A stretch of DNA of 64,000 nucleotides from Nocardia sp. MH4 (lineage in GTDB: Bacteria; Actinomycetota; Actinomycetes; Mycobacteriales; Mycobacteriaceae), in contig NZ_LPNR01000118.1 in NCBI RefSeq assembly GCF_019266065.1, positions 43,614 to 107,613 of the forward strand, in the 5' to 3' direction. The notes under the pieces are model-generated. The model did no database searches and was not told the origin of the DNA. It saw only the letters and a list, made by a program, of their open reading frames with translations. Of the stretch, positions 32,975-41,128 are shown piece after piece; position 1 is the stretch's first letter; every line of letters starts with the position of its first letter. A program made the position numbers and the translations under genes.

Positions 32975-34690
32975 ATGGTTACCTTCCCTCAGAACATCCG
33001 ACGGGCAGTTCCGCAGATCCGCTGGAAAGAGGTGCTCGACTTGACCGCTCCCGTACTCCCCGGATTCACTCCGTGGCCGCCTGAACAGGCGCAACGCTAT
33101 CGAGAGCAGAACCTTTGGGCCGGTGAGACATTCGGCGATCTGCTCGCCGCACGCGCGGCCGCGACCCCCGACCGGATCGCCGTCGTCGACGCCGCGAACC
33201 GCTGGACCTACGCCGAGCTCGCGCACCGCGCGGGCGCCCTGGCGACCGGTTTGGCCCGCCTCGGGCTGACGCCGGGCGACCGGGTGCTGGTCCAGCTGCC
33301 CAACCGCGCCGAATTCGTCGAGGTGATCTTCGCGCTGTTCGAACTGGGCGCGCTGCCGGTGTTCTGTCTGCCCGCCCATCGCGGCGCCGAACTGGTGCCG
33401 ATCGCCAGGGCGGCGCGGGCGCGCGCCATGATCACCTGCGCGACCCACCAGCGCTTCGACTACGCGGCGCTGGCGGAGTCGGTGCGCGCGGAGGTGCCGA
33501 GCCTGCGGCACGTGCTGCTCGTACGCGACGAAACCGGGCCGGTGCGGGGCGAGGGTGTCCACGATCTCGCCGACTTCCGCGACACGCCCACCGAATTGCC
33601 GCGCGTCTCGGCGAGTTCGGTTGCGTTCCTGCAACTCTCCGGCGGCAGCACCGGGATTTCGAAGCTCATCGCCCGCACCCACGACGACTACCTCTACAGC
33701 GTCCGGCGCAGCGCCGAGATCTGCGAACTCGACAGCGACACGGTCTATCTCGCCACTCTGCCGGTGGCACACAACTTCCCGATGAGCTCGCCGGGCATTC
33801 TCGGGGCGCTGTGGGCGGGCGGCACCGTCGCGATGACACCGGACCCCACCCCGGCGACGGCGTTCCCGCTGATCGAGCGGTTCGGCGTCACCATCACCGG
33901 CCTGGTCCCGCCGCTGGCCCGGCTGTGGACCGAGCGCGCCGAGGCGGGCGATACGCCGGATCTGTCCAGCCTGCGGGTACTCCAGGTGGGCGGCGCCCGC
34001 TGTCAGGAGGAATTGGCCCGCCGGATCGGGCCCGCGCTCGGCGTCACCCTGCAGCAGGTGTTCGGGATGGCCGAGGGCCTGGTCTGCTACACCCGGCTCG
34101 ACGATCCGATCGAGGTGGTGGTGAGCACCCAGGGGCGGCCGATGTCGGAGTTCGATCGGATCGCGGTCGTCGACGACGACGGCGCCGAGGTGGCGCCGGG
34201 CGCCCAAGGCAATCTGATCACCCAGGGCCCGTACACGATTCGCGGCTACTACGACAATCCCGAGGCCGACGCGCGCAGCTTCACCGCCGAGGGCTGGTAT
34301 CGCACCGGCGATATCGTCTCGGTGCGGCCCGACGGCAATCTGGTGGTCGCGGGCCGCGCCGGTGACTGGGTGAACCGCGGCGGGGAGAAGGTGTCGGCGG
34401 AGGAACTCGAGGCGCACCTGCTCGAGCACCCCGACGTGCGCGAGGCGGTGATCGTCGGTACGCCCGATCCCGTTCTCGGCCAGCGCATCTGCGCGTTCGT
34501 CCAGCCCGTCGACCCGGCACGGCGGCTCACTCTCACCTCGGTGCGCTCGTTCGTGCGGGGTCGCGGGGTCGCGGCCTGGAAGATGCCCGACGCGGTGGTC
34601 GTGGTCGACCGGTTCCCCGAGACGGGCGTCGGCAAGACCAGCCGCAAGGAGCTGCGGCGATTGCTGGCCGACGGCGCGCACGGGAACTGA
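32975..34690 (+). CDS. entE: 2,3-dihydroxybenzoate-AMP ligase
   Basis: 571-aa adenylating enzyme that activates DHB and loads it on an aryl carrier protein. The A3 loop LSGGSTGISKLIARTH is at residues 221-236. Also visible are PVAHNFPMSSPG, the GMAEGLVCYTRLDD region, RTGDIV, NRGGEKVSAEELE and the C-terminal GKTSRKELR. Start is uncertain. ATG 32975 gives an N-terminal extension before the family-like FTPWPPEQAQRYRE. A TTG at 33041 has a better ribosome binding site (AAAGAGG, 33026-33032) and a more typical length. Divergent from entA through the shared iron box. Confidence 0.94.
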   Translation: MVTFPQNIRRAVPQIRWKEVLDLTAPVLPGFTPWPPEQAQRYREQNLWAGETFGDLLAARAAATPDRIAVVDAANRWTYAELAHRAGALATGLARLGLTPGDRVLVQLPNRAEFVEVIFALFELGALPVFCLPAHRGAELVPIARAARARAMITCATHQRFDYAALAESVRAEVPSLRHVLLVRDETGPVRGEGVHDLADFRDTPTELPRVSASSVAFLQLSGGSTGISKLIARTHDDYLYSVRRSAEICELDSDTVYLATLPVAHNFPMSSPGILGALWAGGTVAMTPDPTPATAFPLIERFGVTITGLVPPLARLWTERAEAGDTPDLSSLRVLQVGGARCQEELARRIGPALGVTLQQVFGMAEGLVCYTRLDDPIEVVVSTQGRPMSEFDRIAVVDDDGAEVAPGAQGNLITQGPYTIRGYYDNPEADARSFTAEGWYRTGDIVSVRPDGNLVVAGRAGDWVNRGGEKVSAEELEAHLLEHPDVREAVIVGTPDPVLGQRICAFVQPVDPARRLTLTSVRSFVRGRGVAAWKMPDAVVVVDRFPETGVGKTSRKELRRLLADGAHGN

Positions 34691-34698
34691 ACCGGCCC

Positions 34699-34725
34699 GG
34701 GGTGGCGTGCCCGACACGCCACCCC
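34699..34725. terminator. Bidirectional terminator between entE and the carrier-protein gene
   Basis: Perfect 11-bp stem (34699-34709 with 34715-34725) and a 5-base loop, located between two convergent stop codons 40 bp apart. It should stop transcripts from both sides. Confidence 0.8.
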
Positions 34726-34730
34726 TCGGC

Positions 34731-34946
34731 TCAGGCCAGCAGTTCGATCCAGGACCCGAGGACGGGATCGCCCGCGAGCGTGGGGAAGTCGATCTCCGCA
34801 TGTCCAGCCGACCGCCATTTCTCCACCAGCGCCATGATGCGCACCGAATCGAGCCCGGCATCGAGCAGATCGGTCTCCGTGGTCAGCTCGGCGGGCTCGA
34901 TACCCAGCGCGGTGGCCACGTCACCGATCACCTGTTCGTCGGTCAT
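34731..34946 (-). CDS. Stand-alone aryl carrier protein
   Basis: 71-aa acyl-carrier-like protein. The LDAGLDSVRIM helix start carries the phosphopantetheine-accepting Ser34. The acidic four-helix profile and the Asp-Ser-Val-Arg motif match aryl carrier domains of EntB/DhbB type. It should hold DHB from EntE for transfer to the first condensation domain of the NRPS. It is the last gene of the uptake/export operon, three bases after the siderophore-interacting protein gene, and not part of the entACB operon. Confidence 0.9.
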   Translation of the reverse strand: MTDEQVIGDVATALGIEPAELTTETDLLDAGLDSVRIMALVEKWRSAGHAEIDFPTLAGDPVLGSWIELLA

Positions 34947-34949
34947 GTC

Positions 34950-35789
34950 TCATTCCTCTCGATCGAAGTCAGCGACGCCGCGCTTCCAGTACCCGGCGAT
35001 GAGCGAGTCCTTGGGGCCGATGCCCAGGTCGTCGCGGACGATCTTGCGGACTCCGCGCAGGCAGCCCGCCTCACCGGCCACCCACGCGAAGACGCGGTGC
35101 CCGGCGGGGACTTCCACGCCGCGCACGGCCTGCTCGAGCAGGTCGCCGGTGCCCGGCTCGCGCTCACCTCGATGCAGCCACCGCACCGCGACGCCGTCGG
35201 GGCCGTCGAGCGGGATCTGTTCCTCGGGCCCGGCCACCTCGATCAGCGCCCAGCCGGTGGTCTCGCGCGGCATGCGCTCGAGCAGGCGGGCGATGGCGGG
35301 TAGCGCGGTGATGTCACCGACGAGCAGATAGTCGTCATAGGTCTGCGGAATGACGACGCCACCGGGCGGGCCCGCGATGTACACCTTGGTCCCCGGGGTG
35401 ACCGAGCCCGCCCAGTCGGAGGCGAGGCCACCGGGATGGATGACGAAATCGATGTCGAGTTCGTTGTCTTCGACGCTGTGGCGGCGCACCGTGTACTCCC
35501 GCGAGACCGGTCGCGGGTTACCCCACTCGAGCATCGTGCCCTCGAGCTTGGGCAGCCGGAGCACGCCGTCCGCGCCCGGGAAGATCAGCCGCACATGCTC
35601 ATCGGGGACATAGCTGTGGAACGTCGCGATGTCCGGGCCGCCGAAGGTGATCCGCCGCAGTGCCGCGCCGAGGGGAACGACCCGCACCACCTCGACTTCC
35701 TGCAGGCCGATCGGGTACGGCACCTTGGCGTAGTGCTCACCGGCGAGCACCTCGGCGATGTTGTCGGCGTAGGCACTGCGATCCTTCAC
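34950..35789 (-). CDS. Siderophore-interacting flavoprotein (ferric-siderophore reductase, SIP/ViuB type)
   Basis: 279-aa cytoplasmic FAD protein expected to release iron by reducing imported ferric siderophore with NAD(P)H. FAD-binding signature SREYTVRRH, then HPGGLASDWAGS, GPPGGVVIP, LLVGDITALPAIARLLE and a C-terminal WVAGEAGCLRGVRK block and GYWKRG. The start is a GTG at 35789 with AAAGGA upstream, overlapping the stop of the MFS gene (GTGA, 35786-35789). Followed directly by the carrier-protein gene. Confidence 0.93.
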   Translation of the reverse strand: MKDRSAYADNIAEVLAGEHYAKVPYPIGLQEVEVVRVVPLGAALRRITFGGPDIATFHSYVPDEHVRLIFPGADGVLRLPKLEGTMLEWGNPRPVSREYTVRRHSVEDNELDIDFVIHPGGLASDWAGSVTPGTKVYIAGPPGGVVIPQTYDDYLLVGDITALPAIARLLERMPRETTGWALIEVAGPEEQIPLDGPDGVAVRWLHRGEREPGTGDLLEQAVRGVEVPAGHRVFAWVAGEAGCLRGVRKIVRDDLGIGPKDSLIAGYWKRGVADFDREE

Positions 35790-37012
35790 CCTTGTTCCTT
35801 TCTGTACAGCGGCCCGGCGCCGAGCGCCATCAGGCCGGTGAGTATCAGGACGACGACGCCGTAGAGCACGAGCGCCCGTCCGGGAGCGAACATCTGGCCC
35901 GCGACACCGGCCACCATCGAGCCGACCGCGGTACCGGCGACCGACTGGACCATCAGCAGGCCCGACATCCGCCCCCGCAGGTGATCGGGCGTGGCCTGCT
36001 GCAGCATGGCGTAGCGCAGCACCATGTTCACGGCTCTGGCCAGGCCGAACCCGGCGAGACCGAGGAACACCAGCGCCGCGTGCGACCACAGCCCGGCCGC
36101 GATGACGCCGACCGGCATCAGCGCCAGCGAGATCAGCAGGGCCCGGCCGGTATGGACGCGGCTCATCCAGCCGCTGCTGAGCGTGCCGAGCACCGCACCG
36201 GCTCCCGGCGCCGCGTAGAGCAGGCCGAGAGTGCCGGCGCCCGCGTCGAGTTCGACATCGGCGAAGGCGGGCAGCAGCACCAGCGGTCCGCTGACGAGCA
36301 TCCCGATCAGCCCGGTCAGCAGGATGAGCCGGATGGATTCGTGGCGCGCGGCGAAGGCGATGCCCGCCGCGAGCTCGCGCACCGGGTTCTGCAGGTCGCG
36401 TTGCGGTGGCGGGGAGGGTCCGATCGCGGTGATCAGCCCGACGGTCGCGGTGGTCGCCAGGGCGCAGAGGAAATAGGCCGTGGCCACACCGGCTTTCGCG
36501 ACGAGCAGTCCGGCGACCGCCGGGGTGAGCATCGTGCCGAGGTCGGTGGTCAGCGAGACCAGCGCGCCCGCGGCCGCCACCTTCTCCCGGCCCACCAGCA
36601 CCGGAACCATGGCCATCAGCGCCGAACCGCTCACCCCGCCGGCGAGGCCGTCGACGACGGCGGCGAGATAGATCGCGGGCAGCATCGGATCCGGCAGCAC
36701 GGCGTTCACCCCGAGCAGCAGGAAGCCGATCCCCGCGGCGCTGCGCGACCATTGGATCACCGTGCGGCGGTCGTAACGGTCGGCGACCACGCCGCCGGCG
36801 AGACTGCCGAGGAACAGGGCCGCCGCGGTCGTGGTGGCGACCCCGGCGACCTGCACGCTCGAGCCGGTCAGCTGATAGACCTGCAACGGCAGGGCCACCA
36901 TCAGCAGCCCGATGCCCAGCACCGACACCAGCCGCGCCGCGAACGCGCACCGGAACGGGCGCGAGGCCCGCAGCGGGCTGAGGTCGATGAGCAGGCCGCC
37001 GGCGGCGCTCAT
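35786..37012 (-). CDS. MFS exporter, EntS-like (siderophore secretion)
   Basis: 408-aa membrane protein with about 12 hydrophobic helices and the MFS loop GGVVADRYDRR between helices 2 and 3. It resembles the EntS enterobactin-exporter group (MFS_3 type: N-terminal LSPLRASRPFRCAFAARLVSVLG). Position inside the siderophore operon supports export of the finished catecholate by proton antiport. Lies 34 bp after the second lipoprotein gene and overlaps the flavoprotein gene. Confidence 0.9.
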   Translation of the reverse strand: MSAAGGLLIDLSPLRASRPFRCAFAARLVSVLGIGLLMVALPLQVYQLTGSSVQVAGVATTTAAALFLGSLAGGVVADRYDRRTVIQWSRSAAGIGFLLLGVNAVLPDPMLPAIYLAAVVDGLAGGVSGSALMAMVPVLVGREKVAAAGALVSLTTDLGTMLTPAVAGLLVAKAGVATAYFLCALATTATVGLITAIGPSPPPQRDLQNPVRELAAGIAFAARHESIRLILLTGLIGMLVSGPLVLLPAFADVELDAGAGTLGLLYAAPGAGAVLGTLSSGWMSRVHTGRALLISLALMPVGVIAAGLWSHAALVFLGLAGFGLARAVNMVLRYAMLQQATPDHLRGRMSGLLMVQSVAGTAVGSMVAGVAGQMFAPGRALVLYGVVVLILTGLMALGAGPLYRKEQG

Positions 37013-37046
37013 GGGCGGCGATCCGTCCGGGGCGATTCGACCGGGC

Positions 37047-38042
37047 TCACTTGAAGCGCTCCACGAGCAGATCGAGGGTGGTCATGACCGTGCGGTAGTC
37101 CGGCCGCGAGCTGGTCGCGGGGAGCTCGAACACGGTGCCCGCCTTGAACGCGGGCAGTGTCGCGTACATCGGATCGGCGCGCAGTTCCTCGAGCGAACGG
37201 CCACCGGCGAGCGGGATGGTGAACAGCACCGGCGCATCGATCACGGTGTTGAGCAGTTCGGGGCTGAAGCTGATGAAATCGGCGCTCTGCTCCTTGGCCG
37301 GATTGCCCGCCTTGTCCTCGAGCCGCGTGTCCAGCGTGAACCCGACCTCCGAGAGCAGGGTCGGCAGCGCGGCGGTCGGCACGAACAGGGTCGGCTTCTG
37401 GCTCTTGATCGACTGCATGACCACGGTCGCGCCGGCCGGCGCCTTGATCTTGCTCTTGGCCTCGGCCAGCTTGGCCTGGTAGTTCGCGATCAGGGTGTCG
37501 ACCTTGCCCGGCTTGTTCACCGTCGCCGCGATGAACCGCAGCTGGTCCTGCCAGTAGGTGGTCTCGGTCGGCATCAGCACGGTCGGCGCGATGGCGCTGA
37601 GCTGGTCGTAGGCGTTCACCGACTGCTGGCCCGGGAAGCCCTGGCCGCCGCCGATGATCAGATCGGGACGCTGCGCGGCGATGAACTCCAGGTTGATGTT
37701 CTCACCGGACGGAACCGGCTGGGTGCCTTGCTTCTTCGCGTCCTCGGCCCAGCCGGTCGGGAACTCGCCCGGCTTGTTGGGCACGCCGAGCAGGCGCGGG
37801 TCCGCCGCGACGACCGTGGCCTCGAGATCGTAGAGGTAGCCGGCCAGGTTGCCGTTGAGCACCACGATGCGCTGCGGATCGGCGGGAACCTTGATGGGCC
37901 CCTTCGCGGACGGCACTTCGCGCGGGCCCGAGTCGGTGGACTCCGAGGTCGAGGTGCCGCACGCGGTGAGCGCCGCGACCAGGGCGAGAACGAGCAGGGC
38001 GAGGGCGGCGCGGAGGCGGCCCGATGATCGGTTGCTGAACAT
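37047..38042 (-). CDS. Siderophore ABC transporter substrate-binding lipoprotein (FepB type), copy 2
   Basis: 331-aa lipoprotein with signal peptide and lipobox (ALTAC, Cys28), homologous over its whole length to the 20470-21471 protein (shared PADPQRIVVLNG, NLEFIAAQ, PDLIIGGG, FPGQQ/WPGQQ, FSPELL). The start at 38042 places Cys at residue 28 in both paralogues and keeps a common upstream sequence (AGGAAATC, then a few bases before ATG). An in-frame ATG at 38060 lacks that spacing. Located 56 bp after fepC in the uptake operon, so it is the likely cognate binding protein of FepDGC. Confidence 0.93.
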   Translation of the reverse strand: MFSNRSSGRLRAALALLVLALVAALTACGTSTSESTDSGPREVPSAKGPIKVPADPQRIVVLNGNLAGYLYDLEATVVAADPRLLGVPNKPGEFPTGWAEDAKKQGTQPVPSGENINLEFIAAQRPDLIIGGGQGFPGQQSVNAYDQLSAIAPTVLMPTETTYWQDQLRFIAATVNKPGKVDTLIANYQAKLAEAKSKIKAPAGATVVMQSIKSQKPTLFVPTAALPTLLSEVGFTLDTRLEDKAGNPAKEQSADFISFSPELLNTVIDAPVLFTIPLAGGRSLEELRADPMYATLPAFKAGTVFELPATSSRPDYRTVMTTLDLLVERFK

Positions 38043-38098
38043 GGACGGGGATTTCCTCATTTCTGTCGAACGGCTGCTACTGCGGGTCGGCCCGTGCG

Positions 38099-38911
38099 TC
38101 ACTGGACCTGGGCCGCGTTCGTCGCCAGCGGAATCACCAGTGGCGTCCCGGTTTCCGGGTCGTCGACGATCCGGCAGCGCAGCGAGAAGACCTCGTGGAC
38201 GAGGTCGGCGGTGACGATCTGGGCAGGCGCGCCGGTGGCGACGATCCGCCCGTCCCGCATGGCGATCAGGTGATCGGCGTAGCGGAAGGCGTGGTTCAGG
38301 TCGTGCAGGACGGCGACGACCGTGCGGCCCGACTCGCGGTTCAGCGTTCGGCACAGGTCGAGCAGCTGGATCTGGTAGGCGATGTCGAGATAGGTCGTCG
38401 GCTCGTCGAGCAGGATGATCGGGGTGTCCTGGGCGAGCACCATGGCGATCCAGACGCGTTGGCGCTGACCGCCCGACAGCTCTTCGACCGGCCGCGCCGA
38501 CAGCTCGGTGACGCCGGTGGCCGCCATCGCGGCCGCCACGGCCTGCTCGTCGGCCGTGGACCACTGCCGCAGCAGGGTCTGGTGGGGATAGCGGCCGCGC
38601 GCGACGAGATCGGCGACCCGGATGCCGTCCGGCGCGGTGGAGGTCTGCGGCAGCAGGCCGATCTGCCTGGCCACCTCCTTCGCGGGCGGCGCGGTGATCG
38701 GCTTGCCATCGAGCAACACGGTGCCGGTCTCGGGGGTGAGCAGGCGGGCCAGGGCCCGCAGCAGTGTCGATTTGCCGCAGGCGTTGGGGCCGATGATCAC
38801 GGTGAACTCGCCGTCGGGGATGTCCACGGAGAGCTGGTCGCTGATCGTGGTGCCCTGGTAGCCGAGGCGGACCCGGTCGGCGCGCAGCCGTGAGGCGTGA
38901 GAGTCGGTCAT
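38099..38911 (-). CDS. fepC: Ferric-siderophore ABC transporter ATPase
   Basis: 270-aa ATP-binding subunit of a FecCD-type iron importer. Walker A GPNACGKST at 41-49, Q-loop LLPQT near 87, signature LSGGQ at 145-149, Walker B IILLDEP near 165-171, H-loop VLHDLNHA. Works with the two permeases directly upstream (10-bp gap to fepG). Typical length. Confidence 0.96.
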   Translation of the reverse strand: MTDSHASRLRADRVRLGYQGTTISDQLSVDIPDGEFTVIIGPNACGKSTLLRALARLLTPETGTVLLDGKPITAPPAKEVARQIGLLPQTSTAPDGIRVADLVARGRYPHQTLLRQWSTADEQAVAAAMAATGVTELSARPVEELSGGQRQRVWIAMVLAQDTPIILLDEPTTYLDIAYQIQLLDLCRTLNRESGRTVVAVLHDLNHAFRYADHLIAMRDGRIVATGAPAQIVTADLVHEVFSLRCRIVDDPETGTPLVIPLATNAAQVQ

Positions 38912-38921
38912 GTCGCTTTCC

Positions 38922-39977
38922 CTAGTTCCGTCGCGCTTCGGCGACGAGCAGATACGCCAGGTAGAGGCCGCCGATCGAGGCGGTGACGATGCCGACCGGC
39001 ACGGTGGTCGGCGCGAACGCGTGCTGGGCGATCCAGTCGCAGGTGGCCAGCAGCGTCGCGCCCATCACCGCCGCGGGCACCAGCGCGATCGACGGTGTGC
39101 GGGTGAGCCTGCGCGCCAGATGCGGTGCGGCGAGCGCGACGAAGGCGATCGGGCCTGCCACCGCCGTGGCCACCGAGGTGAACGCGACGCTGAGCGCGAT
39201 CAGCCAGCCGGTCGCCCTGCTGACGTTCAGGCCGAACGCGCGCGCGGTGTCGTCACCGAGCTCGAGGATCCGCAGCCGCGGCGCCGCGGGGATCAGTGTC
39301 AGCGCCGGCACCGCCAGGATGATCAGGGTCGGTGCGACCTGCGGCCAGGACAGGCCGTTGAGCGAGCCGGCGCCCCAGGCCGCCGCCGACATCGCCGCGT
39401 CCAGGTCGGCGCGCAGGATCAGCCAGGTGTTGATCGAGGCCAGCATGGCACTGACGCCGATGCCGACGATGATCATCCGGAAGCCGGTCACGTTGTGCCG
39501 GAAGGCGAGCAGGCGGATCACCAGCGCGGCGCCGAGGCCGCCGATGATCGCGCCCGCCGCGGTCTGGAAGTGCCCGCCGCCCAGGGTCAGGATGGCGATC
39601 AGCGCGCCGGTGTAGGCGCCGGTGTTGAACCCGATGATGTCGGGGCTGCCCAGCGGATTCCTGGTCACCGACTGCAGGATCGCCCCGCTCACGCCGAGCG
39701 CGGCGCCCAGCGCCAGGGCCAGCAGGATGCGCGGCAACCGCCAGTCCCACACCACCAGCCGGTCGAACCGCTCGTCGCCGACGAACAGCGCGCGCAGCAC
39801 CCGGGCCGGCGGGATCAGGTAGTCGCCGCTGCCCAGCGCGAGCACGGCGGTCGCGAGGGCGATCACCAGCAGCACCGCGCACACCACCACGGTGCGCACG
39901 CCGATCCTGGCGGTGAAACCCAGCCGGCGGGTCCGGATCACCAGCATCGCCCGGCCGAAATCGATTCCCGAACTCAT
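38922..39977 (-). CDS. fepG: Ferric-siderophore ABC transporter permease (FecCD family), second subunit
   Basis: 351-aa membrane permease with about ten helices and FecCD-family blocks (QSVTRNPLGSPDIIGFNTGA, GAWGAGSLNG-like WGAGSLNGLSWPQV, GPIAFVALAAPHLARRL). Start at ATG 39977, overlapping the fepD stop by ATGA. Forms the channel with FepD and is energised by FepC. Confidence 0.95.
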   Translation of the reverse strand: MSSGIDFGRAMLVIRTRRLGFTARIGVRTVVVCAVLLVIALATAVLALGSGDYLIPPARVLRALFVGDERFDRLVVWDWRLPRILLALALGAALGVSGAILQSVTRNPLGSPDIIGFNTGAYTGALIAILTLGGGHFQTAAGAIIGGLGAALVIRLLAFRHNVTGFRMIIVGIGVSAMLASINTWLILRADLDAAMSAAAWGAGSLNGLSWPQVAPTLIILAVPALTLIPAAPRLRILELGDDTARAFGLNVSRATGWLIALSVAFTSVATAVAGPIAFVALAAPHLARRLTRTPSIALVPAAVMGATLLATCDWIAQHAFAPTTVPVGIVTASIGGLYLAYLLVAEARRN

Positions 39978-40972
39978 GCGGCGGCACCTACCTTCGCGCC
40001 GCGGGCCAGCCAGATCAGCACCGGTGCGCCGAGGAACGCGGTGATCAGGCCGGCGGGGACCTCGTCGGGGCGGATGATGACGCGGCCCAGCACATCCGCG
40101 GTGATCACCAGGATCGGCGCCAGCACCAGCGAGTAGGCGAAGGTCCAGCGCTGATCGGGGCCGACCAGCCACCGGGCGATATGCGGGACCGCCAGGCCGA
40201 CGAAGGCGACCGGGCCCACCGCGGCGGTCGCGGTGCCGCACAACAGGACCAGCGCCAGGGCGGTGCACAGCCGGGTGCGGGTGACGTGCACACCCAGCGA
40301 TCGCGCCAGGTCGTCGCCGAGGGCCACCGCGTTGAGCGAGCGGGCGCACAGCGCCGCGATCAGCAGCCCGACCACGATGAACGGGGTCGCGCCCGTGACG
40401 ATCTCGAAGCCGCGTCCGGCCAGCGAGCCGGAGTCCCAGCGACGCATCTCGTCGAAGGCCTTGGGGTCGAGCAGCATCAGGCCGCGGGTGAGTCCGCTGA
40501 GCACCGCGGTCGCGGCCACGCCCGCCAGGGTCAGCCGCACCGGATCGGTCCCGGTTCGCCCGGCGGTGCCGAGCCGGTACACGACGACGGAAACCAGTGC
40601 GGCGCCCGCGAATCCGAACCAGACGTAGGAGGTGATATCGCTCACGCCGAGGAGTCCGACCGCGATGGTGATCGCGAACGCCGCGCCCGCGTTGACGCCG
40701 AGCAGGCCCGGATCGGCCAGCGGATTGCGGGTCAGACCCTGCATCAAGCAGCCCGCGACACCGAGCGCGAGCCCGGCCAGCAGGCCGAGCAGCGTGCGGG
40801 GGACCCGGTACTCCATGACGGTCACGTGGTCGGGTGTGGTGCTCGTCCCCGTCAGCGCCAGCCAGACCTCGCCGACCGGAATCGATTTCGTGCCGACGAG
40901 CAGGCTGAGTACGCAGGCCGCGACCAGCACGGTTACCGCCAGCAACCACCCGCACCACCGCGGACTCTTCAT
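39974..40972 (-). CDS. fepD: Ferric-siderophore ABC transporter permease (FecCD family), first subunit
   Basis: 332-aa permease with about ten helices; family blocks include MQGLTRNPLADPGLLGVNAGAAF, WDSGSLAGRGFE and GPVAFVGLAVPHIARWL. The start is set at ATG 40972 (MKSPRWCGWLLA), because an upstream ATG at 41026 would lie within an iron box. First gene of the operon fepD-fepG-fepC-fepB-MFS-SIP-carrier protein, all on the minus strand with small or negative gaps. Confidence 0.94.
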   Translation of the reverse strand: MKSPRWCGWLLAVTVLVAACVLSLLVGTKSIPVGEVWLALTGTSTTPDHVTVMEYRVPRTLLGLLAGLALGVAGCLMQGLTRNPLADPGLLGVNAGAAFAITIAVGLLGVSDITSYVWFGFAGAALVSVVVYRLGTAGRTGTDPVRLTLAGVAATAVLSGLTRGLMLLDPKAFDEMRRWDSGSLAGRGFEIVTGATPFIVVGLLIAALCARSLNAVALGDDLARSLGVHVTRTRLCTALALVLLCGTATAAVGPVAFVGLAVPHIARWLVGPDQRWTFAYSLVLAPILVITADVLGRVIIRPDEVPAGLITAFLGAPVLIWLARGAKVGAAA

Positions 40973-41008
40973 CAGGGGTTCTCTCTCGCTGCGAACACTG
41001 TCTCGAAG

Positions 41009-41027
41009 GGAGGTTAGCCTAAGCAAG
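41009..41027 (-). promoter_or_regulatory. Iron box 1 between fepD and the secreted-protein gene
   Basis: GGAGGTTAGCCTAAGCAAG, about 13-14 of 19 matches to the iron-box consensus with an intact core GGTTAGCCTAA. It is 37 bp before the fepD ATG and contains TAGGCT on the minus strand as a possible -10. It most likely represses the uptake operon. Confidence 0.75.
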
Positions 41028-41030
41028 GTC

Positions 41031-41059
41031 TTGATAGGTGAGGCTTACCTAGCTATGGT
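41031..41059 (+). promoter_or_regulatory. Promoter with embedded iron box 2 for the secreted-protein gene
   Basis: TTGATA (41031-41036) and TATGGT (41054-41059) lie exactly 17 bp apart and form a good sigma70-like promoter. The spacer holds the iron box ATAGGTGAGGCTTACCTAG (41034-41052, 16 of 19 matches). The start of the secreted-protein gene is 69 bp downstream. The two boxes in this region are 25 bp apart centre to centre, so one regulator may control both directions. Confidence 0.8.
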
Positions 41060-41128
41060 CTCGGTTCGTTCGGTCCGCAGTTTGTGCGCCGCGCAGTTCA
41101 CCACGAGGAACACGAAAGGTTCACCCCC

